A DNA stretch of 64,000 nt from an uncultured SAR86 cluster bacterium (lineage in GTDB: Bacteria; Pseudomonadota; Gammaproteobacteria; Magnimaribacterales; TMED112). The stretch is from positions 1 to 64,000 of the forward strand of contig CACLXU010000004.1 in NCBI GenBank assembly GCA_902610995.1, written 5' to 3'. Below the pieces are notes generated by a model. The model did not search any database. It saw only the letters and a program-made list of their open reading frames with translations, and was not told where the DNA came from. Made by a program: the position numbers and the translations under genes. Below are positions 48,932-62,295 of the stretch, piece by piece (within the stretch, counting starts at the first letter, position 1; every line of letters starts with the position of its first letter).

Positions 48932-50747
48932 TATATCAGTAGATTTCGTTGGTAATGCGTTGCTTTGGGGTGCAACAATAGGATCTTTTCTAGGGGCCTT
49001 TCTCTCCTTTCTTCATAAACATGAACTTGCAAGACGCCTCATATTTCTCATTTCGGTAGTTTTGCTCACAGCTTCAGCCTATTTGGTGATTCAGTTCCTT
49101 AATGATAATTTTTCATTCTTATATGTTGCACAAAATTCAAATGTTCTTTTGCCTGTTTATTATAAAATTTCAGCTTTTTGGGGAGCTCACGAAGGATCAT
49201 TTTTATTAATGATTGTGCTTTTAAGCTTATCGATAACTTTTTCAAATTATTTTATTAGAAATAAGAATCAGATAATGCAATCAAATTTTTATGCACTATC
49301 AATTCTCTTTTTGTATTTATTATTTATTGTCACAGCTTCTAATCCTTTTTACATCCTCTCTAATCCTCCAATCAATGGAGCAGACTTAAATCCTTTGTTA
49401 CAAGATCCCCTTCTGGCAATACACCCGCCTTTAATATTCTCAGGGTATGTTTTTTACGCCGTAACATTTTGTTTTGTAATGTCTGGAGCTTCAGGAGTTT
49501 TTTCAAAAGAATTATTTTCAATCATTAAGGTATGGTCAAGCATCTCATGGTTTACGCTTACGCTCGGAATTCTACTAGGATCAATTTGGGCGTATTATGA
49601 GCTAGGGTGGGGTGGATACTGGTTTTGGGATCCTGTAGAGAATGTGTCCTTGATGCCTTGGATTGCAGGTACAGCTTTTTCACATAGCCTTATATATAGC
49701 AGAACAAAAATTATGCTTTCTTGGATGGTCTTCCTCTCAATAATTACTTTTTTACTTTCTGTATTTGGGTCCTTTATTGTGAGGTCAGGCATTCTCAATA
49801 GTGTGCACTCTTTTGCAGCAGATCCAGATAGAGGGATTTTTCTTTTAGGAATTCTCTCAATTTTTACCCTTGCCTCATTTATTGTATTCTTTAGATCAAA
49901 AGATATATTCAAAGGCAATTGGCCTAAATTTGGATCGATCAATTACCTTTTACTTTTGAACAATATTCTCTTGATGACAATATTGCTGATTATATTATTA
50001 GGAACTTTATATCCCATATTCACTGAGGTAATTTTTGAATCAAAACTTAGCATTGGGCCAAATTATTTTTCAGAACTAATTACTCCACTAACAATAGCTT
50101 TAATTGGTCTGTTTACATTTGAGCAGTTCTTAAGATTAAAAGGAAAAGTATTTTTCTTGTCTGCTTTATCTCTAGTTGTACTCTCTACAGGAGTATACTT
50201 TTTCTTTGAACAAATGATTTTTCTATCTCTAATTACAGCAGGAGTTTTATGTATAGTTTTATTCTTTAATCTATTTATTTCTATTTTGAATCATCAAACT
50301 TCCTTACGAATGCACAAACTTTTTGGCCACTTATCAGTTGCGGCCCTAACATTTTCAGTCTTGTTTAACCACAATTTTTCAGAGAGTGTAGACATTAAGG
50401 TCTCCGAGGGTGACCAAATGAATTTATTAAACTCTAAGATTTTTTTCGAAAAAGTTGAGATTGTCACAGATAGCAATTTCAACGGTGTAAGGGCTAAGTT
50501 TGTGATTGATGAAGAATACCCCCTTCTTCCTGAGAAGAGGGTCTACAAAGTAGGGGGCCAAATTACTTCTGAAACTGCTGTAAATTCAACGTTGTTAAAG
50601 GATTATCTTATTGTGCTTGGTGATAGGTTTCAGGATGGCTCATGGTCAGTAACTTTTTCAAAGAAATATGGTATTTTAATGATTTGGATGTCGTCATTTG
50701 CGCTGCTATTGTCTATATTCTATGGAGGACTTAGAAGACAACTATGA
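48915..50747 (+). CDS. ccmF: Heme lyase CcmF
   Basis: GWGGYWFWDPVENVSLMPW, NPLLQDPLLAIHPPLIFSGYV. Confidence 0.97.
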   Translation: MKVMTDISVDFVGNALLWGATIGSFLGAFLSFLHKHELARRLIFLISVVLLTASAYLVIQFLNDNFSFLYVAQNSNVLLPVYYKISAFWGAHEGSFLLMIVLLSLSITFSNYFIRNKNQIMQSNFYALSILFLYLLFIVTASNPFYILSNPPINGADLNPLLQDPLLAIHPPLIFSGYVFYAVTFCFVMSGASGVFSKELFSIIKVWSSISWFTLTLGILLGSIWAYYELGWGGYWFWDPVENVSLMPWIAGTAFSHSLIYSRTKIMLSWMVFLSIITFLLSVFGSFIVRSGILNSVHSFAADPDRGIFLLGILSIFTLASFIVFFRSKDIFKGNWPKFGSINYLLLLNNILLMTILLIILLGTLYPIFTEVIFESKLSIGPNYFSELITPLTIALIGLFTFEQFLRLKGKVFFLSALSLVVLSTGVYFFFEQMIFLSLITAGVLCIVLFFNLFISILNHQTSLRMHKLFGHLSVAALTFSVLFNHNFSESVDIKVSEGDQMNLLNSKIFFEKVEIVTDSNFNGVRAKFVIDEEYPLLPEKRVYKVGGQITSETAVNSTLLKDYLIVLGDRFQDGSWSVTFSKKYGILMIWMSSFALLLSIFYGGLRRQL

Positions 50748-51253
50748 AACGATTGTTATTCTTAATTTTTTTAGGTTTCTTTGCTGGTTTCATCTACTTT
50801 TTTTCACTAAGTCTTTCAAAGCCAAAACTCTCTGATATAACTTTGCAAGAGGGTAAGATGCTGCCTTCTATTCAAGAATTGGTTGATTTAAACGGAGATA
50901 TTATCGATGAACGGAGCCTCTCAAATGGCAAAGTCCTGCTGAATGTTTGGGCTAGCTGGTGCATAACGTGTTTAGTTGAACATCCTTTTCTGAGCAAACT
51001 CTCCAAAGGTGAAGATTTAATAATCATAGGAATAAACTACAAAGATGACCTAAGTAAAGCAAAAAATTATTTGGATGAAAATGGCGATCCTTATAAATTT
51101 TCTATCTTTGATTACAAAGGCTACTATGCATTGAAGCTTGGTGTGACAGGTGCCCCGGAAACATTTTTAGTAATAGATGGCAAAATTGTAAAGCACAGAA
51201 TTGGGGAAATTAATCAAAAAGTTTGGAATGATGAATTTAAAGTATTTTTTTAA
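50744..51253 (+). CDS. ccmG: Thioredoxin-like CcmG/DsbE
   Basis: NVWASWCITCLVEHPFL, GVTGAPETFLVIDG. Confidence 0.94.
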   Translation: MKRLLFLIFLGFFAGFIYFFSLSLSKPKLSDITLQEGKMLPSIQELVDLNGDIIDERSLSNGKVLLNVWASWCITCLVEHPFLSKLSKGEDLIIIGINYKDDLSKAKNYLDENGDPYKFSIFDYKGYYALKLGVTGAPETFLVIDGKIVKHRIGEINQKVWNDEFKVFF

Positions 51254-51611
51254 GCTAATTGCTTTATTTTGTTTACTGGCTAATTCAGAGCTACTCTACA
51301 AAAATCTTTCAGAGGAGCAACTAGTCCGACTAAATTATCTGTCTGACAATATTAGATGCCCAAAATGTTCATATGGCAATGTATCAAGTTCTAATGCTCC
51401 AATTTCGAAGGATATAAAAAATGAAATTGCAACGCTAATTAAAGATGGTTACTCTGATGATGAAATATTTGAATTAATGAAAAATCGTTATGGAAACTAT
51501 ATTTTGTTGAATAGTGGCGAGGACAAAATGCCAATTTATTTAATACCACTGATTGCTTTAATTATATCCATATTGGCAGTAACGACTTATACTATTAAAA
51601 AATCTAAATGA
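51231..51611 (+). CDS. ccmH: Apocytochrome c reductase subunit CcmH (short form)
   Basis: NIRCPKCSYGNVSSSNAPI, C-terminal TM; start 51231 gives a signal peptide. Confidence 0.88.
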   Translation: MNLKYFFKLIALFCLLANSELLYKNLSEEQLVRLNYLSDNIRCPKCSYGNVSSSNAPISKDIKNEIATLIKDGYSDDEIFELMKNRYGNYILLNSGEDKMPIYLIPLIALIISILAVTTYTIKKSK

Positions 51612-53811
51612 GACTTAAAAGCTTAAAATTAGCAGGATTTAAAAGTTTTGTTGATCCAATTCAAATTGAATTCCCAGGGATTATGTGTGGCATTGTTGGT
51701 CCAAATGGATGCGGCAAATCTAATATTATTGATGCCATAAAGTGGGTAAAGGGCGAACTTTCAGCAAAAAGTCTTCGAAGTGAAAGCTTGCAAGATGTAA
51801 TTTTTAATGGTTCTGATAATAGAAAACCAGTCAGCCATTGCTCTGTGGAGTTGGTTTTTGATAATTCAGAAAATTTTCTTGGTGGAGAGTACCTTAAATT
51901 TGAAGAGGTGAGTGTTAAACGAGAAATGGGAAGAGATGGACAATCTACTTACTTTATCAATAATGCTGTTGCTAGAAGAAGAGATGTTCAGGATCTGTTC
52001 TTAGGAACCGGACTAGGCTCAAATAGTTATGCAATTATTGAACAGGGCATTATTTCAAGCCTAGTGGGTGCAAAACCAGAAGAACTTAGAAGTTATGTTG
52101 AAGAAGCAGCAGGCATTACTAAGTATAAAGAAAGAAAAAGGGAAACAGAGTCGAGAATTAGAAGGACTGCAGAAAATATTGCCAGACTTAAAGACCTAGA
52201 GGATGAGGTAAAAAGATCAATTCGAAGGCTAAATGCTGAAGCTAACCTAACTACAAAGTACAAAAAACTCAGAGAACAAGAACAGCAGTTTCAGAAATTT
52301 CTTATTAGTGCCGAATTAAAAGAGCTTGAAGAAAGAAAGAAGGCTTCGGAGAAAGAGAATAAGTCAATAGATACAGATATTGAAGGCATCGATGCAAAAA
52401 GAATTTCAGTGATTTCTAAAAGAGATGTTGCTAAAACAAAACTTATGGAAGGCCTCAAAATCTTGGAAGATGAGCAAAGAAAATTCTTTGAAACTGGAGC
52501 AAAAATATCTTTGGTGGAAGAAAAAGATAAATCCATTAAAAATAAGATAGACGATTTAAATTTAGAGAAGGATAAAATCATAAAAAACCTTTCAAACCTA
52601 AAAGATTCAGAAAAATCTGAGAGTGAAAATAAAACCGATGTTCCAAAAGATTACGAAGGTGACCTTAAGTTAAAAGTGCAGAATGAAGTTTCAAATCTAA
52701 AAATAAAGAGTGAAGAGGTTAAAAAAGAAGTAGGACAATCTCTAGGAAATTTTTGGAAAGACGGATATAAGTTTGGGCTTGGACAAGCTTCTGAAAGCAC
52801 GGAGACACTATCGGTACTAAAAAAGCAATTTGAAGAGCGACTTGTCTCAATAGAGTCTGAAATTATCAAAATAACAAATGAAAATGAGTCTGAGAAGTCA
52901 GGATTAGCCGATCTGGTTCAGGCGCGGAAAGACTTAGAGCTAAAAGTAATTGATCATCGTGCGCAACAAGATAAATCCAATGAGGAGCTACGCAATTTAG
53001 AGGGAGAAATATCCAAGCTTGAAACTCAGAAAGATACAATTATCCAAGATAGAAATGAAAAGGAACTCAATAAAAGAAGTATTGAAATCGAGGTAAATGA
53101 AAAGGTCGATCGACTTAAGACTTTTTCAGAGGTCAAAGATATTGAGGGCGAGGTTATTGATATAACTCAGTCTTTAGAAAAATTACAAAATAAAATTATG
53201 AATTTAGGTCCCATAAATTTTGCTGCGCCTGAAACCCTTGAGGCTGAAAAGAAACGAAAGGAAACTCTATCAGAACAAATTAATGAGCTAGAAACCTCAC
53301 TATCTAAATTAGATGAGGCTATAAAGAAAATTGATAAAGAATCAAATAAAACATTTCATGAGTGCCTAAACTCAGTAAATAAGTTTCTTGAAGAAATGTT
53401 TCCAAAATTATTTGGTGGTGGGTTCTCAAAGTTAAATCTGTTAGATGATTCCGAAGATAGTGGTTTAGTTTTAATGGCTAGACTTCCAGGAAAGAAAAAT
53501 ACAAAATTATCGCAACTTTCTGGAGGTGAGAAAGCACTTACCGCTCTTGCTTTGGTGTTTTCTTTATTCTCAATTAACCCTGCACCATTTTGTTTGCTGG
53601 ATGAGGTTGATGCTCCTTTAGATGATGATAATACTCTTAGGTTTATTAATCTTGTTTCTGAAATGTCTGCAAAAGTGCAATTCATTTTCGTAACACACAA
53701 TAAAATTTCTATGGAGAAAAGCTCTCACTTGCTTGGAGTAACAATGAGAGACCTTGGTGTTTCAAAAGTTGTATCTGTAGATGTAGAGCAAGCAATGGAG
53801 TTAGCGCAGTC

Positions 53812-53815
<4 letters not shown>
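51608..53815 (+). CDS. smc: Truncated SMC-family ATPase lacking a recognisable hinge (735 aa)
   Basis: GPNGCGKSNIIDAIKWVKGE Walker A, YAIIEQGIISSLVGAKPEELR, LSGGEKALTALAL signature, FCLLDEVDAPLDDDN Walker B; smc-zipA-ligA synteny. Confidence 0.93.
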
Positions 53816-57030
<3,215 letters not shown>

Positions 57031-57032
57031 AA

Positions 57033-58223
57033 TTGAAAAGAAGAGATTTTCTTAAGATCTTAACTCTTTTGGCATCATCCAGTTTGCTCGGAGTAAGCGG
57101 AAGTAAACCAAAAGAGAAAATTTTAGTTGTTGGGGCAGGAATTGTTGGAGTTACTATCGCATATGAGCTTTCTAGGGCTGGTGTGGATGTTCATCTCATA
57201 GATAAAAAATATCCAGGTTCTCAAGCAAGTGGAAATTCATTTTCTTGGATAAATGCAACGTACCCAAAACTACCCTTTAACTATAACTTTTTCTCACAAA
57301 TGGGTATAGAGGCTTACAAAGTCCTATCGAAAGAGGTCAATTTAAAAATAAAATGGAGTGGTTCTTTAGAATGGTTTGAAGACAATGAAATTGAAAGCGA
57401 TTCATTTGTAAAATTAGAGAAACTTATGGGGTATAAAAAATATACTCCCGTAGAGGTAATTAATAGTAAGCAAGCAAGCAAGCTAGAACCGTCTATCACT
57501 TTTGGAGATAGCAGGAGAATAATCTTTTCAAAATCTGATGGCGCTATTGATACTGACGCTGCTATAGAAGAACTGACAAAAAAGATTTTAATGTACGGAG
57601 GCAAAATTTCTTTCCCATGTGAGTATTTAGCCTCAAATATAAAAAGTGGGAAGCTATTTTCTATTGATTCCTCTCTTGGCGAAATTGAAGCTACTAAAAT
57701 TATTTTCGCCGGAGGTATTGATTCAAATGCATTGGTTAAGAAAACAGTTCTCAAGGAGCCCACCCCTGGAATCATCTTACGCTCAAAATCATTTAAAAAA
57801 ATAATAGACAGAATGGTGATAGGGCCAGGAATACACATGCATCAACAAGACGATGGTGTAATTTATTTTGGAGAACAAGATGGAGCTCCACCCACACATA
57901 AAGAGAGATTATCTAATAAACCCAACAATATTCCTGATTTCTATAAAGTACAACACATCAATAATATGCTTGAGAAAACAAGAACATTTGTGAAAAATAT
58001 TTCAGATATTGAAATTGATAAAATTTCTGTGGGGTGGAGGCCTTTGCCGCTTGATGGATTACCGGTGATTGGATGGCTACCAAACCAAAAAGATACTTAT
58101 ATTGCTACGATGCATAGTGGCATAAGTCTTGCAGCTATTGTGGCAAAACTTGTTGCCCAAGAAGTATTAGAGGGTACGAGCAGTAGCTTATTAGATGAAT
58201 TTAGGCCAACTAGATTCGTTTAA
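57033..58223 (+). CDS. FAD-dependent oxidoreductase (DAO family), possible Tat substrate
   Basis: KRRDFLK twin-arginine N-terminus, ILVVGAGIVGVTIAYELSRAG; GWRPLPLDGLPVIG; TTG start. Confidence 0.88.
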   Translation: MKRRDFLKILTLLASSSLLGVSGSKPKEKILVVGAGIVGVTIAYELSRAGVDVHLIDKKYPGSQASGNSFSWINATYPKLPFNYNFFSQMGIEAYKVLSKEVNLKIKWSGSLEWFEDNEIESDSFVKLEKLMGYKKYTPVEVINSKQASKLEPSITFGDSRRIIFSKSDGAIDTDAAIEELTKKILMYGGKISFPCEYLASNIKSGKLFSIDSSLGEIEATKIIFAGGIDSNALVKKTVLKEPTPGIILRSKSFKKIIDRMVIGPGIHMHQQDDGVIYFGEQDGAPPTHKERLSNKPNNIPDFYKVQHINNMLEKTRTFVKNISDIEIDKISVGWRPLPLDGLPVIGWLPNQKDTYIATMHSGISLAAIVAKLVAQEVLEGTSSSLLDEFRPTRFV

Positions 58224-61092
58224 TTAAAAACCCTTCTTCAGAAGCTTTTTTCTCAAGATTTGGATTGATTATAGAAAAAAGGCTTTTTGATTGACCTTTA
58301 AGGTTGTTTGCTGCCTCAACTACTTCATCTTTTGAAACATCAATAATTTGCTTTCTATACAAGGTTCTAATTTTCTGATTTTTGCCTTCAATATTAAATC
58401 GGTAATCCTTAAAAGCTTCACCTGCAGGAGAAGAGGGTTTGTCATGGTCAGACAAAACTGAAAGTTTTCCCTCAAGCATTATTTCATCATCAAAATCACC
58501 TTGAGCAGCCCATTTGAACGATTCTTCAAAATCTTCAAATGTCTCTAAAAATCGAGGATCTCTATATGAGAATAGCTTGAATGATCCTGCAAATGGGTCA
58601 TATATAGCTCCACCTCCGTATGCACCACCTTGCTCTCTTACTTTTCTGTGCAGAAATTCATTTCTAAGAATACTAGAAAGTACCAAATATTTTGCTGAAT
58701 CTTTGGGATCATAAAGGGGAGCATCCAGTGACATAGCAGAAAAGTTAACCTGTGTATTTATAGGCATTGCAACTCTTGAGAATTCTTTCTTAAAGTCAAA
58801 TGCAATATTTGAGTCTCCGTCTTTTTTAAAACTTAATTCTTTAAGCTTTGATAATTGTTCTTTAGAAAGTTTTACATTTGATACAAATGCCAGCTCATTT
58901 GCATTATTTTGAAGTTTCTCTTTTAAATTTGTTATTTGTTGAATTTGTTTTTTTGTTGCTTCATCATTATTGGAGATAAAAGGAGTAAACTGAAAAAGCG
59001 AACTAAGTCCGCCCGATATTTCATGAATTTGCGCTAACTTATTATGAGTTGCTGATGCTGCTAGCATGGCGAATCTATGTCCATTCTCAACAATCGACTG
59101 TTGAAGACCCATAAAGTTTTGAAACATTAGTTCCTTTACTCTTTTGTCATCTTCAAAGGAAGAAGTATTTAATATTTCAAACATAATCTCAGAAATTTCA
59201 GATGAGTTTTCTGGAAGAAATTTTGATGATAGTGATAATCTTCCTTTAATTTCACCATTGTTGTCGTAATAAAAATGTGTTGAAGCAGAAATACCACCAG
59301 AAATTTTTGAGATTCTCTCCTGAAGTTGCAAGTAATCAAAGTTCTGTATGCCAACCTTGCCTAATAAATTTGACAACAGCATTAAGTCTCCAATTTCATT
59401 AGTTGAATTTAAATCTAATGATCTGGAGATGTTGTTATATGTTAAGCCATTTGTCGCTTCCTCATAAAAGACTGGGCTATATCCAAATGTAGATAATTTT
59501 TTTGCTTTGGGATAATTGCTGTCATTTGGAACATCAGATAATTCAAGCTTTGGTAAAAGGTTTTTATCAGGCAAAGCCTCCTGTCGTTCAGCAAGAGCTT
59601 TGGAATCATTTACAAGCTGATGCTTCTCTTTGCTGCTCATAGAAGATTTAATTTTTTCTAGGGTTTTCGTAAAGTTATTTTCTCTGTTATTAATAAGATC
59701 CATATCAGGAACCATTTCTAAGTTAACTCTATGTGGATTATCAATAAAATACTTATTAATAAGTTGTGAGAGGAAATTTTTTTCTTTAATTTTTTCTTTG
59801 AGCTTTTTCAAAGCTTCGTCTACGTTTGATAAAGCGAGGGGGTCAGCCTTATAGAGTGCACCTGGGGCTAAAGAAAGCAATACCTGAAGACCATAAGGCA
59901 AAGATCCTGATGATATTTCTCTTCTGCTTAGCTCTAGCTGATAGAATGCAGCATCAATCTGATCCTGTGAAAAACCATTTTTAGCAATATCCTTAAAGGT
60001 GGAATCGATAAGTTTTATGAATTTGTCTTGTGATTTTTCATCGGAACCTTCAATCCCGCAAATAAACATTAAATGTCTCATGCTATCCTCAAGACCCAGT
60101 ATCTGAGCAGGCGATTTTCCAATATCATTCGATTCTAATACTTTATAGAGTGGAGATGCCGAATTTCCAAGTAAGAGCAAAGATACTAAGTGAGCCTGTA
60201 ATAATTCATCAATATTGAAGCTTTCTCCTAAGACCCATGCTGTATAATTTTGGTATCCCGATTGCTCTTTTGAAACAGGTGTGAAAGGCTCCGCCGATTT
60301 AACCGGCGCACTAAATGCTTTCTGTTTTTCTACATATTCTAATTTTTCAGGATCAACTTTTTGAAATTTTTTCTCAATTTTTGAATTTATAAACTTTTGG
60401 ATTTCTTTTGCATCAATATCTCCCCATGTAAAGTAAGTTGCATTAGAGGGATGATAAAATTTTTCGTGGAAACCCTTCAGGTAATCATGTGTTAGTTCAA
60501 GAATGGTCTCAGGATCTCCACCACTATTATGTCTATACGTTAGATCTGGAAATAAACTTTTAGTAAGAGCTTGCCATGTTATGCTCTGAATATTGCTCAT
60601 CGATCCTTTCATCTCATTGAAGACAACCCCTTTATACTCAAGAGGCGAGTTGCTCTTATCGTATTTTGAGAACTCTATTCTGTGGCCTTCTTGCTTAAAG
60701 TCTTCTTCAGCAAGTATTGGAAAATATACTGCATCCAGATAAACGTCGAGAAGATTAAAAAAATCTTTTTTGTTTTGCGTAGCAAATGGATATGCGGTCC
60801 AATCACTCGCAGTAAATGCATTCATAAAAGTACTCATTGACCTTCTAAGCATCATGAAAAAAGGATCTCGTACTTTGTAATTTTCTGAACCACAAAGAGT
60901 AGTATGCTCGAGGATGTGGGCTACTCCTGAAGAACTCTCTGGTATTGTTCTAAACATTACCATAAAAACAATTTCTTTAGAGTCATTTTTTAAATGAATA
61001 TGTTCAGAACCATACTCATCAAGCTCATATCTTTCTGCATTAAATCCAAGCGAAGGATTATGCTTTTTATCTATAAGTTTAAAACTTTGCAT
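58210..61092 (-). CDS. M16C (PreP-like) insulinase-family zinc protease
   Basis: HILEHTTLCGSENYKVRDPFFMMLRRS inverted zinc motif, 960 aa. Confidence 0.94.
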   Translation of the reverse strand: MQSFKLIDKKHNPSLGFNAERYELDEYGSEHIHLKNDSKEIVFMVMFRTIPESSSGVAHILEHTTLCGSENYKVRDPFFMMLRRSMSTFMNAFTASDWTAYPFATQNKKDFFNLLDVYLDAVYFPILAEEDFKQEGHRIEFSKYDKSNSPLEYKGVVFNEMKGSMSNIQSITWQALTKSLFPDLTYRHNSGGDPETILELTHDYLKGFHEKFYHPSNATYFTWGDIDAKEIQKFINSKIEKKFQKVDPEKLEYVEKQKAFSAPVKSAEPFTPVSKEQSGYQNYTAWVLGESFNIDELLQAHLVSLLLLGNSASPLYKVLESNDIGKSPAQILGLEDSMRHLMFICGIEGSDEKSQDKFIKLIDSTFKDIAKNGFSQDQIDAAFYQLELSRREISSGSLPYGLQVLLSLAPGALYKADPLALSNVDEALKKLKEKIKEKNFLSQLINKYFIDNPHRVNLEMVPDMDLINNRENNFTKTLEKIKSSMSSKEKHQLVNDSKALAERQEALPDKNLLPKLELSDVPNDSNYPKAKKLSTFGYSPVFYEEATNGLTYNNISRSLDLNSTNEIGDLMLLSNLLGKVGIQNFDYLQLQERISKISGGISASTHFYYDNNGEIKGRLSLSSKFLPENSSEISEIMFEILNTSSFEDDKRVKELMFQNFMGLQQSIVENGHRFAMLAASATHNKLAQIHEISGGLSSLFQFTPFISNNDEATKKQIQQITNLKEKLQNNANELAFVSNVKLSKEQLSKLKELSFKKDGDSNIAFDFKKEFSRVAMPINTQVNFSAMSLDAPLYDPKDSAKYLVLSSILRNEFLHRKVREQGGAYGGGAIYDPFAGSFKLFSYRDPRFLETFEDFEESFKWAAQGDFDDEIMLEGKLSVLSDHDKPSSPAGEAFKDYRFNIEGKNQKIRTLYRKQIIDVSKDEVVEAANNLKGQSKSLFSIINPNLEKKASEEGFLIKRI

Positions 61093-61145
61093 CTTGAATT
61101 AATTTAATGGGAACTAATATATATAATTAAAGTCATAATTGTATT

Positions 61146-61664
61146 ATGTTTAAAAAGTTTTTTCTTACATTTTCTTCACTAATTTTCATAGCTGGCTGCA
61201 GCATGAATCCAATAAGCACTCAAAAAGTAGCTGCGTTTGATATTTCAGACTACAGTTCATTCAACATTTCACTTTCTGATGCATCTGATGAAGTAAGAGT
61301 TAGCCCCTTCACAGCTACTGGGCTGAAAGATGAACTAAGGAATCAGTTGGAAGGTTTGAGTTTAGTTTTTACTGAAGAGTCTCCAGATGTTGTATTTAAA
61401 ATTTCACTAGCAATTGAAGAAAACGAACGATTCAGGTCAAGAGTAGTTTACAGCCGAGGCAACTATTACTACAACGATCCCTTTTACAATTTTTATGATG
61501 ATGACGACAGATCATTCATAAGAGTGACTGCTGAAGACTCTGAAGGCAAACCACTTTGGACAGGCCTTAGATCAATCAAATACGTCAGAACACAGTTGGT
61601 TTTATCAGAAGAAGAAATAAGCAAGTACGTTCAAAGCTTTATTGATGAATTGATAGGCTCTTAA
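61146..61664 (+). CDS. DUF4136-like lipoprotein
   Basis: LIFIAGCSM lipobox; YNDPFYNFYDDDD and C-terminal DUF4136-like pattern. Confidence 0.65.
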   Translation: MFKKFFLTFSSLIFIAGCSMNPISTQKVAAFDISDYSSFNISLSDASDEVRVSPFTATGLKDELRNQLEGLSLVFTEESPDVVFKISLAIEENERFRSRVVYSRGNYYYNDPFYNFYDDDDRSFIRVTAEDSEGKPLWTGLRSIKYVRTQLVLSEEEISKYVQSFIDELIGS

Positions 61665-62239
61665 GGTACAAGCCAAAAACTTTGAAGTTTGCCATTGCTC
61701 CACTCAAACTTACACCTTCGATGGCCTGACCTTTGAAGATAAAGAAATTCAAGGCTATTAAAATAAAAATATAAGATTGAAAAATTTTCATAGCCATCCT
61801 CAAGAGCTACATCTTTTATATGAAAATCATGTGAAGATGGCGTTGATATAATCGAAGTTGATCCATCTTTGACTGAGTAACATTTTTTTGAGATATCCTG
61901 CGATTTTTCCCAGGCTGCAAGTGTGTCTTTATTTTTATGGGACGATTTAAGGAACCCTTTTAACCTAATCTGTATTTTTTGTACTGGATCATAACCAATA
62001 ACTGATGAGATCAGACTAATGCCTAAATCTTTTATTTTTTTTGATCTAGCATCTGTATGAAATCTTAATCGTCTCTCCTTTTGGTTAAACTCTCTAAGAA
62101 CCATAACTCTTGAATCAATACTCTCACCATCAAATGTGCTTAGAGTTAGAGTATGAAAAAGGGAATCTCTATTTTTTACACCATCTTTAAGCACTTCAAA
62201 TGCCTTTTTCTTAATTTCACTCTTACTATCAAAGTCCAT
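61661..62239 (-). CDS. PNPOx-fold FMN-binding protein (pyridoxamine oxidase family)
   Basis: SRVMVLREFNQKERRLRFHTDARSKKIKDL; C-terminal EFLYLQRSGHRRCKFEW. Confidence 0.75.
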   Translation of the reverse strand: MDFDSKSEIKKKAFEVLKDGVKNRDSLFHTLTLSTFDGESIDSRVMVLREFNQKERRLRFHTDARSKKIKDLGISLISSVIGYDPVQKIQIRLKGFLKSSHKNKDTLAAWEKSQDISKKCYSVKDGSTSIISTPSSHDFHIKDVALEDGYENFSILYFYFNSLEFLYLQRSGHRRCKFEWSNGKLQSFWLVP

Positions 62240-62295
62240 AAAATCAGTTTAAATGATATTTACTTCTTCTTGAATCTTTGGATTACAATACATTA

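Noticed and set aside
57314-57838. 174-aa minus-strand ORF inside the DAO oxidoreductase gene
   Set aside because: Antisense to a clear FAD-oxidoreductase; composition looks like a shadow frame and no domain is recognised.
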